A DNA stretch of 61,104 nt from JBDRKE01 sp043814315. Its GTDB lineage: Bacteria > Omnitrophota > Gorgyraeia > Gygaellales > Profunditerraquicolaceae. Where the stretch lies: NCBI GenBank assembly GCA_043814315.1, contig JBDRKE010000016.1:1-61104 (forward strand), read 5' to 3'. Positions 43,718 to 52,015 of this stretch are shown piece after piece; position 1 is the stretch's first letter; every line of letters starts with the position of its first letter. The notes below the pieces were generated by a model, which was not told the DNA's origin, did no database searches, and saw nothing but the letters and a program-made list of their open reading frames with translations. The translations under genes were made by a program, and so were the position numbers.

Positions 43718-44237
43718 ACAGCGCTTTCAGCTGCTCCACAGTCGGATGGCCGGGATAATACTCTCCCTGCGGCCCTAAATAACCATCTCCATACCTGGCC
43801 AAAGTTACGGGGGTAAACCTTCCCCTTGCATTGGGGACATTGATGGTGATCCTTTCAGCGCCGGGACTTACGTTCGGGTAAGGCACAGGCTGCGGGACAA
43901 CCATGTATCCGCCGGGACTTGCCCTGTAATAAATATCGTCATAATAATAGTAGGTTATGCCGCTAAACACAAGGGTCTTGTGTCTAGATGGCAGGACCGT
44001 AACCACAGCCCCAAAGGGAGGCCGTACAACAAAAAGGCCGAAATTGAAGAAAGTCGGCCAATAGAATCTCCCGTCGTAATAACGGTATGTCTTATGTTTG
44101 ACGGCTACTATTTCATGATGCCTGCCGGAGCCTGGCTTGCGACCCTCGCGGGCCAACGCCTCTTGCGCAGGCATCAAAAGAATCAAGCTCATCAACAGTT
44201 CTAACCCAAGCTTAACTGCTAAAGGTCTTTTTGCCAT
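43707..44237 (-). CDS. DUF6515-like exported Tyr-rich protein
   Basis: The 176-residue protein has a signal peptide (1-29), then a region rich in Tyr and Pro with YRYYDGRFYWP and TYYYYDDIYYR, and a C-terminal GYLGPQGEYYPGHPTVEQLKALYG. This matches the DUF6515-type exported proteins seen near regulators in Gram-negative bacteria. Function is unknown. It is the first gene of the ECF operon. Confidence 0.68.
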   Translation of the reverse strand: MAKRPLAVKLGLELLMSLILLMPAQEALAREGRKPGSGRHHEIVAVKHKTYRYYDGRFYWPTFFNFGLFVVRPPFGAVVTVLPSRHKTLVFSGITYYYYDDIYYRASPGGYMVVPQPVPYPNVSPGAERITINVPNARGRFTPVTLARYGDGYLGPQGEYYPGHPTVEQLKALYGS

Positions 44238-44267
44238 CTTCTCCTCCTTTTTTGCCTCTCTACACTA

Positions 44268-44296
44268 TTGGACAATAAAAGAAGAGAAAAAGTTCC
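44268..44296 (-). promoter_or_regulatory. RpoE/ECF-type promoter of the sigma operon
   Basis: On the minus strand GGAACTT is followed after 16 bases by GTCCAA. This is close to the RpoE consensus GGAACTT-N16-GTCNAA. The expected start lies some 25 bases before the DUF6515-like gene, which has an AGGAGG site. It supports autoregulation by the ECF factor encoded in the operon. Confidence 0.68.
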
Positions 44297-44303
44297 GATA
44301 AAA

Positions 44304-45272
44304 TTACACAGCCTCCATGGTCGAAGGGGGCTTCGTGGCTATATTATAGGTAACGCTGACAACTCCCGGCACCTCATTCACGATGCGGCTTGAGAGTTTC
44401 TCCATAACCGCATAAGGAAGCCGCGAGGGCGAAGCCTTACGCGCATCAATGCTGTCCCAGCAGCGGATTTCAATCTGCTGGCCGAACTCTCTTTTGTTAT
44501 CGCGCATACCGGTCACCCTGTCCTGATGCAGGATGGCCATATACTGAAAAGCTCCGATGGAAGCAAGTTCCTCCTCAACAATCACCGTGGCCTTGCGCAC
44601 AAGGGCAATACGCTCAGGCGTAGCCTCTGCGATGACGCGCGCAGCCAGGGCCGGGCCGGGAAAAGGCATCCGGTTATAAATGGATTCCGGCAGGCCTAGC
44701 GCCTCAGCGACCTTACGCACCCCGTCTTTACGCAGCTGCACCAGCGGCTCGATGATTTTATATCCAAAAGCCTCCTGCGGGTCAATCCCCAACTGCTCAA
44801 AGACATTGTGTTGGCGTTTGATCCCCGCGACGGTTTCGTCGATATCCGTAAGGATGGTACCCTGCAGGAGGTATTTGGCCTTGCTTTTTTTGACGAGGTT
44901 GCCGAAGACCTTTTTGTAAAATGTCTGGGTGATGGCCTCGCGTTTTTCTTCCGGATCCGTAATTCCTTTTAAGGCGCTGAAGAATTCTTCCTGCGCATCG
45001 ATAATCTCGACGTCTACGCCCAGGCCTTTGAATATAGAAGCGATTTTTTGCGGTTCACCCTCGCGCATGATTCCATTGTCGATAAAATAAGTCTTAAGCC
45101 TCTCTCCCAACGCCTTATGCCCCAGCATCGTCACGCAGGAGGAATCCACCCCTCCGGATAAGGCATTGACCGCAAAATCCTCTCCCGCCATCTTGGAGAT
45201 TTCTGCTGTTTTCTCCTGAATAAATTCCCGCGTATCCAATTCATTGACCGTTATCTCTTTGATTGTAGCCAT
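44304..45272 (-). CDS. guaA: GMP synthase ATP-pyrophosphatase subunit
   Basis: The 322-residue protein has the PP-loop SGGVDSS (39-45) and the C-terminal GMP-synthetase dimerisation domain with RMPFPGPALAARV. It turns XMP into GMP using ATP and ammonia. The N-terminal glutamine amidotransferase domain found in most bacterial GuaA proteins is absent, so ammonia must come from a separate subunit (as in archaea) or from free NH3. The usual C-terminal PPGTIEWE is altered to PPSTMEAV. I see no amidotransferase gene in this window. Confidence 0.88.
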   Translation of the reverse strand: MATIKEITVNELDTREFIQEKTAEISKMAGEDFAVNALSGGVDSSCVTMLGHKALGERLKTYFIDNGIMREGEPQKIASIFKGLGVDVEIIDAQEEFFSALKGITDPEEKREAITQTFYKKVFGNLVKKSKAKYLLQGTILTDIDETVAGIKRQHNVFEQLGIDPQEAFGYKIIEPLVQLRKDGVRKVAEALGLPESIYNRMPFPGPALAARVIAEATPERIALVRKATVIVEEELASIGAFQYMAILHQDRVTGMRDNKREFGQQIEIRCWDSIDARKASPSRLPYAVMEKLSSRIVNEVPGVVSVTYNIATKPPSTMEAV

Positions 45273-45313
45273 ACCTCTACGCCTCCTCGCATAATATGTG
45301 TTGTTAACTAAGT

Positions 45314-45446
45314 TAAATACGGTTATCAGGGTATTGGGATATCTGGATTTGAAGATCAGGAGATCGGGATATCGGGTGTTTTTCCTGATTCCCTGAAACC
45401 CTGATATCCAAATCCTGATACCCTGATATCCAGATATCCGTATTTA
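45314..45446. repeat. Long imperfect inverted repeat between guaA and carB
   Basis: TAAATACGG at one end and CCGTATTTA at the other bracket a 133-base spacer built from GATATCTGGAT, CAGGGTAT and their inverses. The minus-strand RNA after carB could fold into a long imperfect hairpin. There is no open frame. It may end or process the carB transcript, or be a repeat element. Confidence 0.55.
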
Positions 45447-45477
45447 GCATGTTGCTACCTCACTCTTACAGTTGTCT

Positions 45478-48400
45478 TTAACGCGCACTAACTTTTTGCG
45501 ACTCCCTAGTCTCTTTTAACAGGGCGTGATACTCCTGCAGGGACATGGGTTCATTATATTTATTCTTACTGGCCTCTATGCCTTCTACGGTGGCACACGC
45601 CGCTGCCATGGTCGTCACATAAGGAATCTTATACTGGATCGCCAGCATTCGTATGAAACTGTCATCATAGACGCTGGTGCGGCCTATGGGAGTATTGATG
45701 ATAAGATGAACCTCTCTGTTCTTTATGGCATCCTCGATATTGGGCCTGCCTTGATGCAGCTTCTTGATAAATAGCGACTCAACACCTCTTTCCTGAAGGA
45801 ACTTATGGGTATTCTCCGTCGCTAAGATACGGAAGCCCAGATGAGAAAGCTTTGCGGCGACTTGAAAAAGGCCTTCCTTGTCTTTGTCCGCCACCGTCAC
45901 CAGCACATTCCCTTCCAGCGGAAGCTTTGTGCCGACGGATTCCTGCGCCTTAAAAAAGGCCAGGCCGAAATCCTTATCGATACCCATCACCTCTCCGGTG
46001 GCCCGCATCTCAGGCCCCAGCACCGGGTCAACCTCAGGAAACATGTTAAACGGAAACACCGCTTCCTTTATAGTAACATAGGGAATCTTACGGTGCATCA
46101 ATTGCGGGAAATCTTTTATTTTCTTTCCCAGCATCAGCAGTGTTGCGATACGCGCCAGCGGTATGCCGATGGTCTTGGATACCAGAGGCACGGTGCGGCT
46201 GGCGCGCGGATTGGCCTCAAGGATATAAACCCGGTCATCGCAGATAGCAAACTGGATGTTAATCAGCCCTACAACGGAAAGTTCTCTGGCGATCCTGGAG
46301 GTGTAGTCTTCAATAGTTTTACTATGCTCCTGCTTTATGGAGCGCGCCGGTATGCAGCAGGCAGAATCTCCGGAATGGATGCCCGCATGTTCTATATGCT
46401 CCATGACGGGTGCGACAAAAGTCTCATCTTTGTCGCAAAGCGCATCCACCTCGCATTCTATGGCATTTTCCAGAAAGCGATCAATGAGCATGGGGTATTC
46501 GGGGCTCACCTGGATGGCCTCTTTGGCATACTTGATGAGCATCTTCTCATCATAGATAACCTCCATCCCTCTCCCGCCCAATACAAAAGAAGGCCGCACC
46601 ATCAGGGGGAATCCGATTTTTTTTGCTATGTTTACGGCCTCTTCCAGCGAAAAGACGGTTGCGCCCTCGGTCTGCTGGATACCCATTTCAATCATTTTTC
46701 TGCGAAAGAGCTCTCTGTCTTCAGCAAAGGCGATTGATTCAGTGCTTGTGCCCAGGATCTTCACCCCGTTTTTCTCAAGCTCCGCCGCGATATTCAGAGG
46801 TGTCTGGCCGCCGAACTGCACGATGGCACCGACCGGCTTTTCTTTTTCCCAGATCGCCAGCACATCTTCGACGGTAAGCGGCTCAAAATAAAGTTTATTT
46901 GCCGTATCGTAATCCGTTGAAACGGTCTCGGGGTTGCAATTAATCATAATGGACTCAAGACCCTCATCCCGCAAGGCGAATGCCGCATGCACGCAGGTGT
47001 AATCAAACTCAATCCCCTGGCCGATGCGGTTCGGCCCGCCGCCAAGAATCAGGACTTTCTTTTTATCCGATACAGGCACTAAATCTTTTCCCGCAGTATA
47101 CGTGGAATAATAATACGCCGCGTCCTTCACGCCGCTGACCGGCACCGGCTCAAAGCGGGCATTGCCCATAAGTTTTTTCCTGCGGGTGCGTACATCCGAC
47201 TCCTTTACCTTAAATATCTTAGCCATGTATTTATCGCTAAACCCCCATTCCTTGGCCTTGCGCAATGTTTCATCCGGAAATTTCTCCCATTTAAAGTCAA
47301 GCATCTGATTCTCAAACTCCACCAGTTCCTTCATCTCATTAATAAACCATTTTCCGATAAAGGTAAGATTGTAAAGCTCATCCACTCTCATGCCTTTGCG
47401 CAGCGCCTCATACATCAGGAACACCCGTTCGCTGGAAGGAAAAGTCAGTTTGAGTTTCAATTCTTCCAATGAAAGACTATTAAAATCCCTGGCCCATCCC
47501 AGGCCATACCTGTTGATCTCAAGGGAACGGATGGATTTTTGAAACGCCTCTTTAAAACTTTTGGCAATGCTCATCACTTCGCCGACGGCCTTCATCTGCG
47601 TGCCCAGGATATCCCTGGCCTGTGGGAATTTCTCAAAGGCCCAGCGCGCAAATTTTATAACTACATACTCGCCCCACGGCTCGTACTTCTCAAGCGTGCC
47701 TTTTCTCCAGTAAGGGATTTCATCGAGGTTTAAGCCGGCAGCCAGTTTCGTAGAGATGCGGGCAATGGGAAAACCGGTGGCCTTGGAAGCCAGGGCTGAT
47801 GAGCGCGATGTGCGGGGATTTATCTCAATAGCCACCAGCCGGTCGTCTTTTAGGTTGTGCGCGAACTGGATGTTCGTTCCGCCGACAACGCCGATGGCCT
47901 CTACGATTTTGTAGGATAATTCCTGCATCTTCTTCTGCAGTTTTTCCGGGACTGTCAGCATGGGCGCGACGCAGAAGCTGTCTCCGGTATGAACACCCAT
48001 GGCATCGATATTCTCAATAAAACAGACGGTGATTTTCTGATTCTTCTCATCCCTCACCACTTCCAGCTCCAGCTCCTCCCAGCCGATCACCGCTTCTTCT
48101 ACCAATATCTGATGGATGAGGCTGGCATTAAGGCCGCGATTGGCGAGGGTGCGCAGTTCTTCGTTGTTATAGGCGATCCCGCCTCCTGTGCCACCTAAGG
48201 TGTAAGCCGGACGGATGACTACGGGATAATTCAAATTTTGCGCCACTTCCTCTGCCTCTTCAACCGAATGGCACGTCTGTGAACGCGGCACAGGGATATC
48301 GAGTTTACGCATGGTATCTTTAAAAGCCTCGCGGTCCTCTCCGCGCTCAATCGCATCTGCCTTGACGCCGATGATCTTAACTGCGTATTTATCCAGCACT

Positions 48401-48717
48401 CCGGCCTTGTGTAAACTTGAGGCAAGGTTCAGGCCTGTCTGGCCGCCTAAATTCGGCAGCAAACCATCCGGCTTTTCCCTGGCAATGATTTTCGTGAGGC
48501 TCTCCACGGTGAGCGGCTCGATATAGGTGCGCTCAGCCATTCCCGGATCCGTCATAATGGTTGCGGGGTTAGAGTTAACCAGCACAACTTCATATCCTTC
48601 TTCGCGCAGGGCCTTGCAAGCCTGAGTGCCGGAATAATCAAATTCGCAGGCTTGACCGATGATGATAGGGCCTGAACCGATGATGAGGACCTTTTTGAGG
48701 TCTTTTCTTCTTGGCAT
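45478..48717 (-). CDS. carB: Carbamoyl-phosphate synthase large subunit
   Basis: The 1079-residue protein is full length. It has two ATP-grasp halves (VLIIGSGPIIIGQACEFDYSG at the start, ILGGGPNRIGQGIEFDYT near 560) and a C-terminal MGS-like allosteric domain (about 940-1065). It makes carbamoyl phosphate for pyrimidine and arginine synthesis. AAGGAGG precedes the ATG. The small subunit gene carA is not adjacent. A promoter (48877-48905) and a leader terminator (48765-48803) lie just upstream, suggesting attenuation control. Confidence 0.95.
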   Translation of the reverse strand: MPRRKDLKKVLIIGSGPIIIGQACEFDYSGTQACKALREEGYEVVLVNSNPATIMTDPGMAERTYIEPLTVESLTKIIAREKPDGLLPNLGGQTGLNLASSLHKAGVLDKYAVKIIGVKADAIERGEDREAFKDTMRKLDIPVPRSQTCHSVEEAEEVAQNLNYPVVIRPAYTLGGTGGGIAYNNEELRTLANRGLNASLIHQILVEEAVIGWEELELEVVRDEKNQKITVCFIENIDAMGVHTGDSFCVAPMLTVPEKLQKKMQELSYKIVEAIGVVGGTNIQFAHNLKDDRLVAIEINPRTSRSSALASKATGFPIARISTKLAAGLNLDEIPYWRKGTLEKYEPWGEYVVIKFARWAFEKFPQARDILGTQMKAVGEVMSIAKSFKEAFQKSIRSLEINRYGLGWARDFNSLSLEELKLKLTFPSSERVFLMYEALRKGMRVDELYNLTFIGKWFINEMKELVEFENQMLDFKWEKFPDETLRKAKEWGFSDKYMAKIFKVKESDVRTRRKKLMGNARFEPVPVSGVKDAAYYYSTYTAGKDLVPVSDKKKVLILGGGPNRIGQGIEFDYTCVHAAFALRDEGLESIMINCNPETVSTDYDTANKLYFEPLTVEDVLAIWEKEKPVGAIVQFGGQTPLNIAAELEKNGVKILGTSTESIAFAEDRELFRRKMIEMGIQQTEGATVFSLEEAVNIAKKIGFPLMVRPSFVLGGRGMEVIYDEKMLIKYAKEAIQVSPEYPMLIDRFLENAIECEVDALCDKDETFVAPVMEHIEHAGIHSGDSACCIPARSIKQEHSKTIEDYTSRIARELSVVGLINIQFAICDDRVYILEANPRASRTVPLVSKTIGIPLARIATLLMLGKKIKDFPQLMHRKIPYVTIKEAVFPFNMFPEVDPVLGPEMRATGEVMGIDKDFGLAFFKAQESVGTKLPLEGNVLVTVADKDKEGLFQVAAKLSHLGFRILATENTHKFLQERGVESLFIKKLHQGRPNIEDAIKNREVHLIINTPIGRTSVYDDSFIRMLAIQYKIPYVTTMAAACATVEGIEASKNKYNEPMSLQEYHALLKETRESQKVSAR

Positions 48718-48764
48718 GAATAAATCCTCCTTGGGAACTGATAAAATTTAGGTGAGGCCCGGAC

Positions 48765-48803
48765 AAAAAAAATAGGCAACCCTCTAAATAATGAGAGTTG
48801 CCT
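48765..48803 (-). terminator. Leader terminator (attenuator) upstream of carB
   Basis: AGGCAACTCTC pairs with GAGGGTTGCCT over 11 bases and is followed by a run of eight T on the minus strand, a textbook intrinsic terminator. It lies between the carB promoter and its start codon, so most transcripts should stop here unless it is relieved. Confidence 0.8.
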
Positions 48804-48876
48804 AAAATGAAATGTCTTTTGCCGGTAAAAACATATACCTTGCGCCTTTGTAGCCGATTACCAATTATTTCTTTAT

Positions 48877-48905
48877 ATTGTATTAGGACAGGGGCCGCAC
48901 GTCAA
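48877..48905 (-). promoter_or_regulatory. Sigma-70-type promoter of carB
   Basis: TTGACG (48905-48900) and TACAAT (48882-48877) are 17 bases apart on the minus strand. The transcript would begin near 48870 and carry a leader of about 150 bases with its own terminator before carB. Confidence 0.7.
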
Positions 48906-48922
48906 GATGAATTTCCAAAATT

Positions 48923-49366
48923 TCAAGATCGGGTCTTGATATCGCCTGGTAGGCAATGGGTTACAAGACCCGATCTTGAAAAGTGTATCAACTCCTTAAG
49001 CTTCTTCGGATCCCAGGGATAAAATCTTAAATTTTCCTCTCTCGCCACATCGGGTAATACCGCGCTCTCTACTTTTTTTAAGGCCATGGCAATGATTCTA
49101 TTGCCCTTGTTTCGACTCTTTTGAAGCTGGCAATCTACCCATTTGCTCTTGTGGCTATTTTCTCCTATCAAGCATACCGTAACGCCGCACTTGATTATTT
49201 TCTCACCGATAGCCCGTTTTAAACTCTTTGCGCCCTCGCTCTCAAAATCCATACCCAGAGGAACCTCATAAAAATCTAACCCGGCATCAAGGCCTTCAAG
49301 TAAGGGCAACAGGCCTTTAACCTTCTGAGTATCTTCGGGAGAAAAACTTAAAAATACTCTTTTCAT
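48923..49366 (-). CDS. TIR-like (DUF1863-type) protein
   Basis: The 147-residue protein has the TIR-like/flavodoxin-fold start RVFLSFSPED, a central VTVCLIGENSHKSKWVD and a later IIAMAL strand, as in DUF1863-type TIR-like proteins. The position where NADase TIR domains keep a catalytic Glu reads Cys79-Gln80 after SKWVD, so enzymatic activity is doubtful. The last 18 or so codons are made from an inverted repeat (48924-48978), suggesting the original C-terminus was replaced. It stands alone, without other visible defence genes. Confidence 0.65.
   Translation of the reverse strand: MKRVFLSFSPEDTQKVKGLLPLLEGLDAGLDFYEVPLGMDFESEGAKSLKRAIGEKIIKCGVTVCLIGENSHKSKWVDCQLQKSRNKGNRIIAMALKKVESAVLPDVAREENLRFYPWDPKKLKELIHFSRSGLVTHCLPGDIKTRS
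48924..48978. repeat. Inverted repeat with GGGTCTTG core inside gene end
   Basis: CAAGATCGGGTCTTG (48924-48938) and CAAGACCCGATCTTG (48964-48978) are perfect 15-base inverse copies. The same arms occur at 941-1006. The repeat encodes the tail and overlaps the stop codon of the TIR-like gene. Confidence 0.65.
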
Positions 49367-49420
49367 GACTTAACACAGATACCGGCTGCTTTCCCTCAAA
49401 TCTGACACCTTGAAATCGCC

Positions 49421-50035
49421 CTATTCACCTATCTGCGTTAAGATGTCATCTAACGACATCTTCCCGGAACCGCCGCCAAAAGAAGTCATGGAAGCCTTTT
49501 CGAATCCGTCCGGCACTTCAAACAGCGAATCCGGCTGCGGCCCAAAGGAAATATTCTTATACTGAACACTCCAGCTGCCGTCAACAGCTTCCATCTTCAC
49601 CGGAAACCCGGAATCCGTCAGCCATTGATACATGGCCTCTTCCCGGGATGTGACTTTGAACTTATCAGCCTGGATACCATCTACCGCTTCTCTGCCCAGC
49701 GGTGCACGCTCAACCTCCCCATCCATTTCCTTAGAGGTCTTGGGAACCTTCTTCATGTCAATAGGCATCTCCATATACATCTGCTCGAATGGCATGACCA
49801 TCCACATCACATTTTTATCCAGACGCATGATCATGATATTGCCGGCAACCTCTGTGCGCATCTTATTCCCGGAAACATAGATCTTCGCGTTCTCTGTCTG
49901 GTCGGCTGAACGACTGACCATCTCCGAAGAAAACTGCTGAGTATCCGCTGCCCGGGCGCAGTTGTTGTGACAAAAAATGACAGATACTATTGCCGGCAAT
50001 AAAACGTTGAGTGCAGCCTTGCGTATCTTGCTCAT
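49421..50035 (-). CDS. DUF4412-like exported protein
   Basis: The 204-residue protein has a signal peptide (about 1-29). A mature domain follows with IYVSGNKMRTE, IMIMRLDKNVMWMVMP and YMEMP, rich in Met. This is the pattern of DUF4412/LolA-like beta proteins that bind hydrophobic ligands. Function is unknown. The Met-rich middle is notable beside the copper themes of the window but may only reflect the fold. Confidence 0.65.
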   Translation of the reverse strand: MSKIRKAALNVLLPAIVSVIFCHNNCARAADTQQFSSEMVSRSADQTENAKIYVSGNKMRTEVAGNIMIMRLDKNVMWMVMPFEQMYMEMPIDMKKVPKTSKEMDGEVERAPLGREAVDGIQADKFKVTSREEAMYQWLTDSGFPVKMEAVDGSWSVQYKNISFGPQPDSLFEVPDGFEKASMTSFGGGSGKMSLDDILTQIGE

Positions 50036-50282
50036 CCTTCCTCCTGTTTTAAGAAAATCTTAAACCTCCCTGGCTTTCCTTCAATACTACCATCGACAAT
50101 CTAAGCCACTCATTCTCATGCTTCCGTCCCGTTATCAAAAACTGATACCTGTAATCCTGCCTTATGCAATAGACGTAGACATTCATAGCAACCCGCTAAA
50201 ACAGAAACGTCCCCTTTTTCCTTTTTCAAGCAATTCCTCGCTTGGGAAATTTGGGGAAGTCCTTTATCCGCCCCCTTTATTC

Positions 50283-51554
50283 CTAGGGGCGATAGGAGTG
50301 CGAGCTTCTGTAGGAAATGTGTTTAGGGTACCGGCCTTTCGGTTTTCGTGGCGCAGGCTGAGACCTGGACTCAACAAACTTTTCGGAAGGGAACTCGGGA
50401 TGTTTGGATACGGGCAGGGTTGATCGAATCAGTTTTTCAATATCCCGGACTTCGCAGCTCTGCTCGGGCGTGGCAAAGGAGATCGCATGGCCCCGGCACC
50501 CGGCCCTCGCCGTGCGGCCGATCCGATGCACATAATTTCCTGCATCCTCCGGAAGATCATAATTAATGACCAGCTCTATGCCGGTCACATCAATGCCTCG
50601 GGCTGCGATGTCGGTGGCGACGAGCACCCTGTACCTGCCTGATTTAAAACCATCAAGCGCTTCGCGGCGCTGACTTAAGGTACGGTTAGAATGGATCTCT
50701 GCCGCGCTGTACCCCATATCACGAACGGACACCTTGATCTTACGCGCATTATGCTTGGTGCGGGAGAATAAAAGAACCGAGCCGTGATATTGCGCGAGGA
50801 TTTTACTGAGGAGCCGCATCTTGGCTTCTTTCTTGACGATGAATAACTCCTGCGTCACGCTTTCTACCGTAGTCCCCGAAGGGGCGATCTCAACAGAAAC
50901 AGGCAGCTTCATATACTTAGCCGCGATCTCCATGATCTCTTCGGGAATTGTCGCGGAAAAAAGCATGGTCTGCCTGTCTTTCGGAAGGAACTTCAGGATC
51001 TTTGTGATTTGCGGGGCAAAACCCATATCCAGCATACGGTCGGCTTCATCCAACACCAACATTACCACTTCCTCCGTTAGAAAATTCCAATGGCTCATAT
51101 GGTCCAGGAGCCTGCCGGGAGTGGCAATCACGATGCGCGGATTCTTACGTAAGGCTTGGACCTGTCCGTTCATAGGAGCCCCGCCGATAAGACAGGCCGT
51201 CTTCATCATCCCGAAAGAATGGGCAAACCCCTCAAAAGCCTCATGGATTTGAATAGCCAGTTCGCGCGTAGGCGCAAGGACTAAACCCACTCCCCTCATC
51301 TTTGCTAGGCGCTGCACCATAGGAATGGCAAAGGCATGGGTTTTGCCCGTGCCGGTCTGCGCAATACCGATAACATCTTTGCCTTCGATCGCAAGCGGGA
51401 TGGCCTTAAACTGAATGGGTGTGGGGACCTTGAACTTTATGCGTTCAAGGATATCGAGGATCTTCGGCGCAATGCCCATCCCGTAGAAGCTCCTCTCCCG
51501 AAGATTGTCCTCTTGCGGGAGAACGTCCCTATGCGCCGTCTTAGACGTCATCAT
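50283..51554 (-). CDS. rhlE: DEAD-box RNA helicase (RhlE-like)
   Basis: The 423-residue helicase has the Q motif (FKVPTPIQ), AQTGTGKT, PTRELA, DEAD, SAT and HRIGRTARAG. A short basic C-terminal tail with RKPKGRYPKH follows. It is RhlE-like by core and tail. Its start codon overlaps the stop of a small zinc-finger gene (ATGA), and cold-shock genes lie just upstream. This grouping points to RNA remodelling at low temperature or under stress. Confidence 0.9.
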   Translation of the reverse strand: MMTSKTAHRDVLPQEDNLRERSFYGMGIAPKILDILERIKFKVPTPIQFKAIPLAIEGKDVIGIAQTGTGKTHAFAIPMVQRLAKMRGVGLVLAPTRELAIQIHEAFEGFAHSFGMMKTACLIGGAPMNGQVQALRKNPRIVIATPGRLLDHMSHWNFLTEEVVMLVLDEADRMLDMGFAPQITKILKFLPKDRQTMLFSATIPEEIMEIAAKYMKLPVSVEIAPSGTTVESVTQELFIVKKEAKMRLLSKILAQYHGSVLLFSRTKHNARKIKVSVRDMGYSAAEIHSNRTLSQRREALDGFKSGRYRVLVATDIAARGIDVTGIELVINYDLPEDAGNYVHRIGRTARAGCRGHAISFATPEQSCEVRDIEKLIRSTLPVSKHPEFPSEKFVESRSQPAPRKPKGRYPKHISYRSSHSYRP

Positions 51555-51700
51555 TTTTTAGAAACCTTCGGCTTGTGCTCCTGAGCCATCTGACCCAGGT
51601 GGACATGGCAATACGCTTCATGATTATAGATGCTTAAGATGTGCTTGCAGCCACGAAATTTGCATTTCCTGCCTTTATAGGAAGTCCTTACTTTTTTCAT
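51551..51700 (-). CDS. Small zinc-finger-like protein (49 aa)
   Basis: This frame encodes 49 residues with Cys13, Cys18, Cys31 and His32/His34, a plausible zinc knuckle, in a basic context (MKKVRTSYKGRKCKF start, KPKVSKK end). Its TGA overlaps the ATG of the helicase gene, so the two are translationally coupled. It sits between cold-shock genes and the helicase and may bind RNA. The ribosome site is weak. I do not know a named family. Confidence 0.65.
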   Translation of the reverse strand: MKKVRTSYKGRKCKFRGCKHILSIYNHEAYCHVHLGQMAQEHKPKVSKK

Positions 51701-51742
51701 ACACCCAGCTTTTCTCTGAGATGAAAAAAGGCATTTCTATGC

Positions 51743-51949
51743 TTATTCCTGCAGGATATGCACATTGATAGCGCGGGGACCTTTGGGGGAATTTTCAATC
51801 TCAAATTCCACTTTCTGTTCTTCTTTCAAAGAATCAAACTGTGCGTCTACCAGCCCGCTCTGATGAAAAAAAACTTCTCTTCCATCGGTGTCGCTGATAA
51901 AACCAAATCCTCTTTCGTGCACGACTTTCTTGATTTTTCCGGTATGCAT
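51743..51949 (-). CDS. Cold-shock domain protein
   Basis: The 68-residue single cold-shock domain has RNP1 as RGFGFIS and RNP2 as VFFHQ. These small beta-barrels bind single-stranded RNA and DNA and melt secondary structure. It is more diverged than the neighbouring copy and has a good AGGAGG site. It may share a transcript with the upstream csp gene 67 bases away. Confidence 0.9.
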   Translation of the reverse strand: MHTGKIKKVVHERGFGFISDTDGREVFFHQSGLVDAQFDSLKEEQKVEFEIENSPKGPRAINVHILQE

Positions 51950-52015
51950 GAAACATCCTCCTTTAATGAGTCTTAATAATCAGCCTTCAACTTACGCAGA
52001 TCCGATTATTCCTGG

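Noticed and set aside
45841..46737. A 298-residue plus-strand frame opposite carB
   Set aside because: It lies fully antisense to a conserved gene and its sequence is explained by the complementary codons.
50118..50282. Plus-strand frame and hairpin words (AAACGTCCCC) between the DUF4412-like gene and rhlE
   Set aside because: The frame is noise-like, and the hairpin words are weak and match the short repeat at 54361-54400 only in part.
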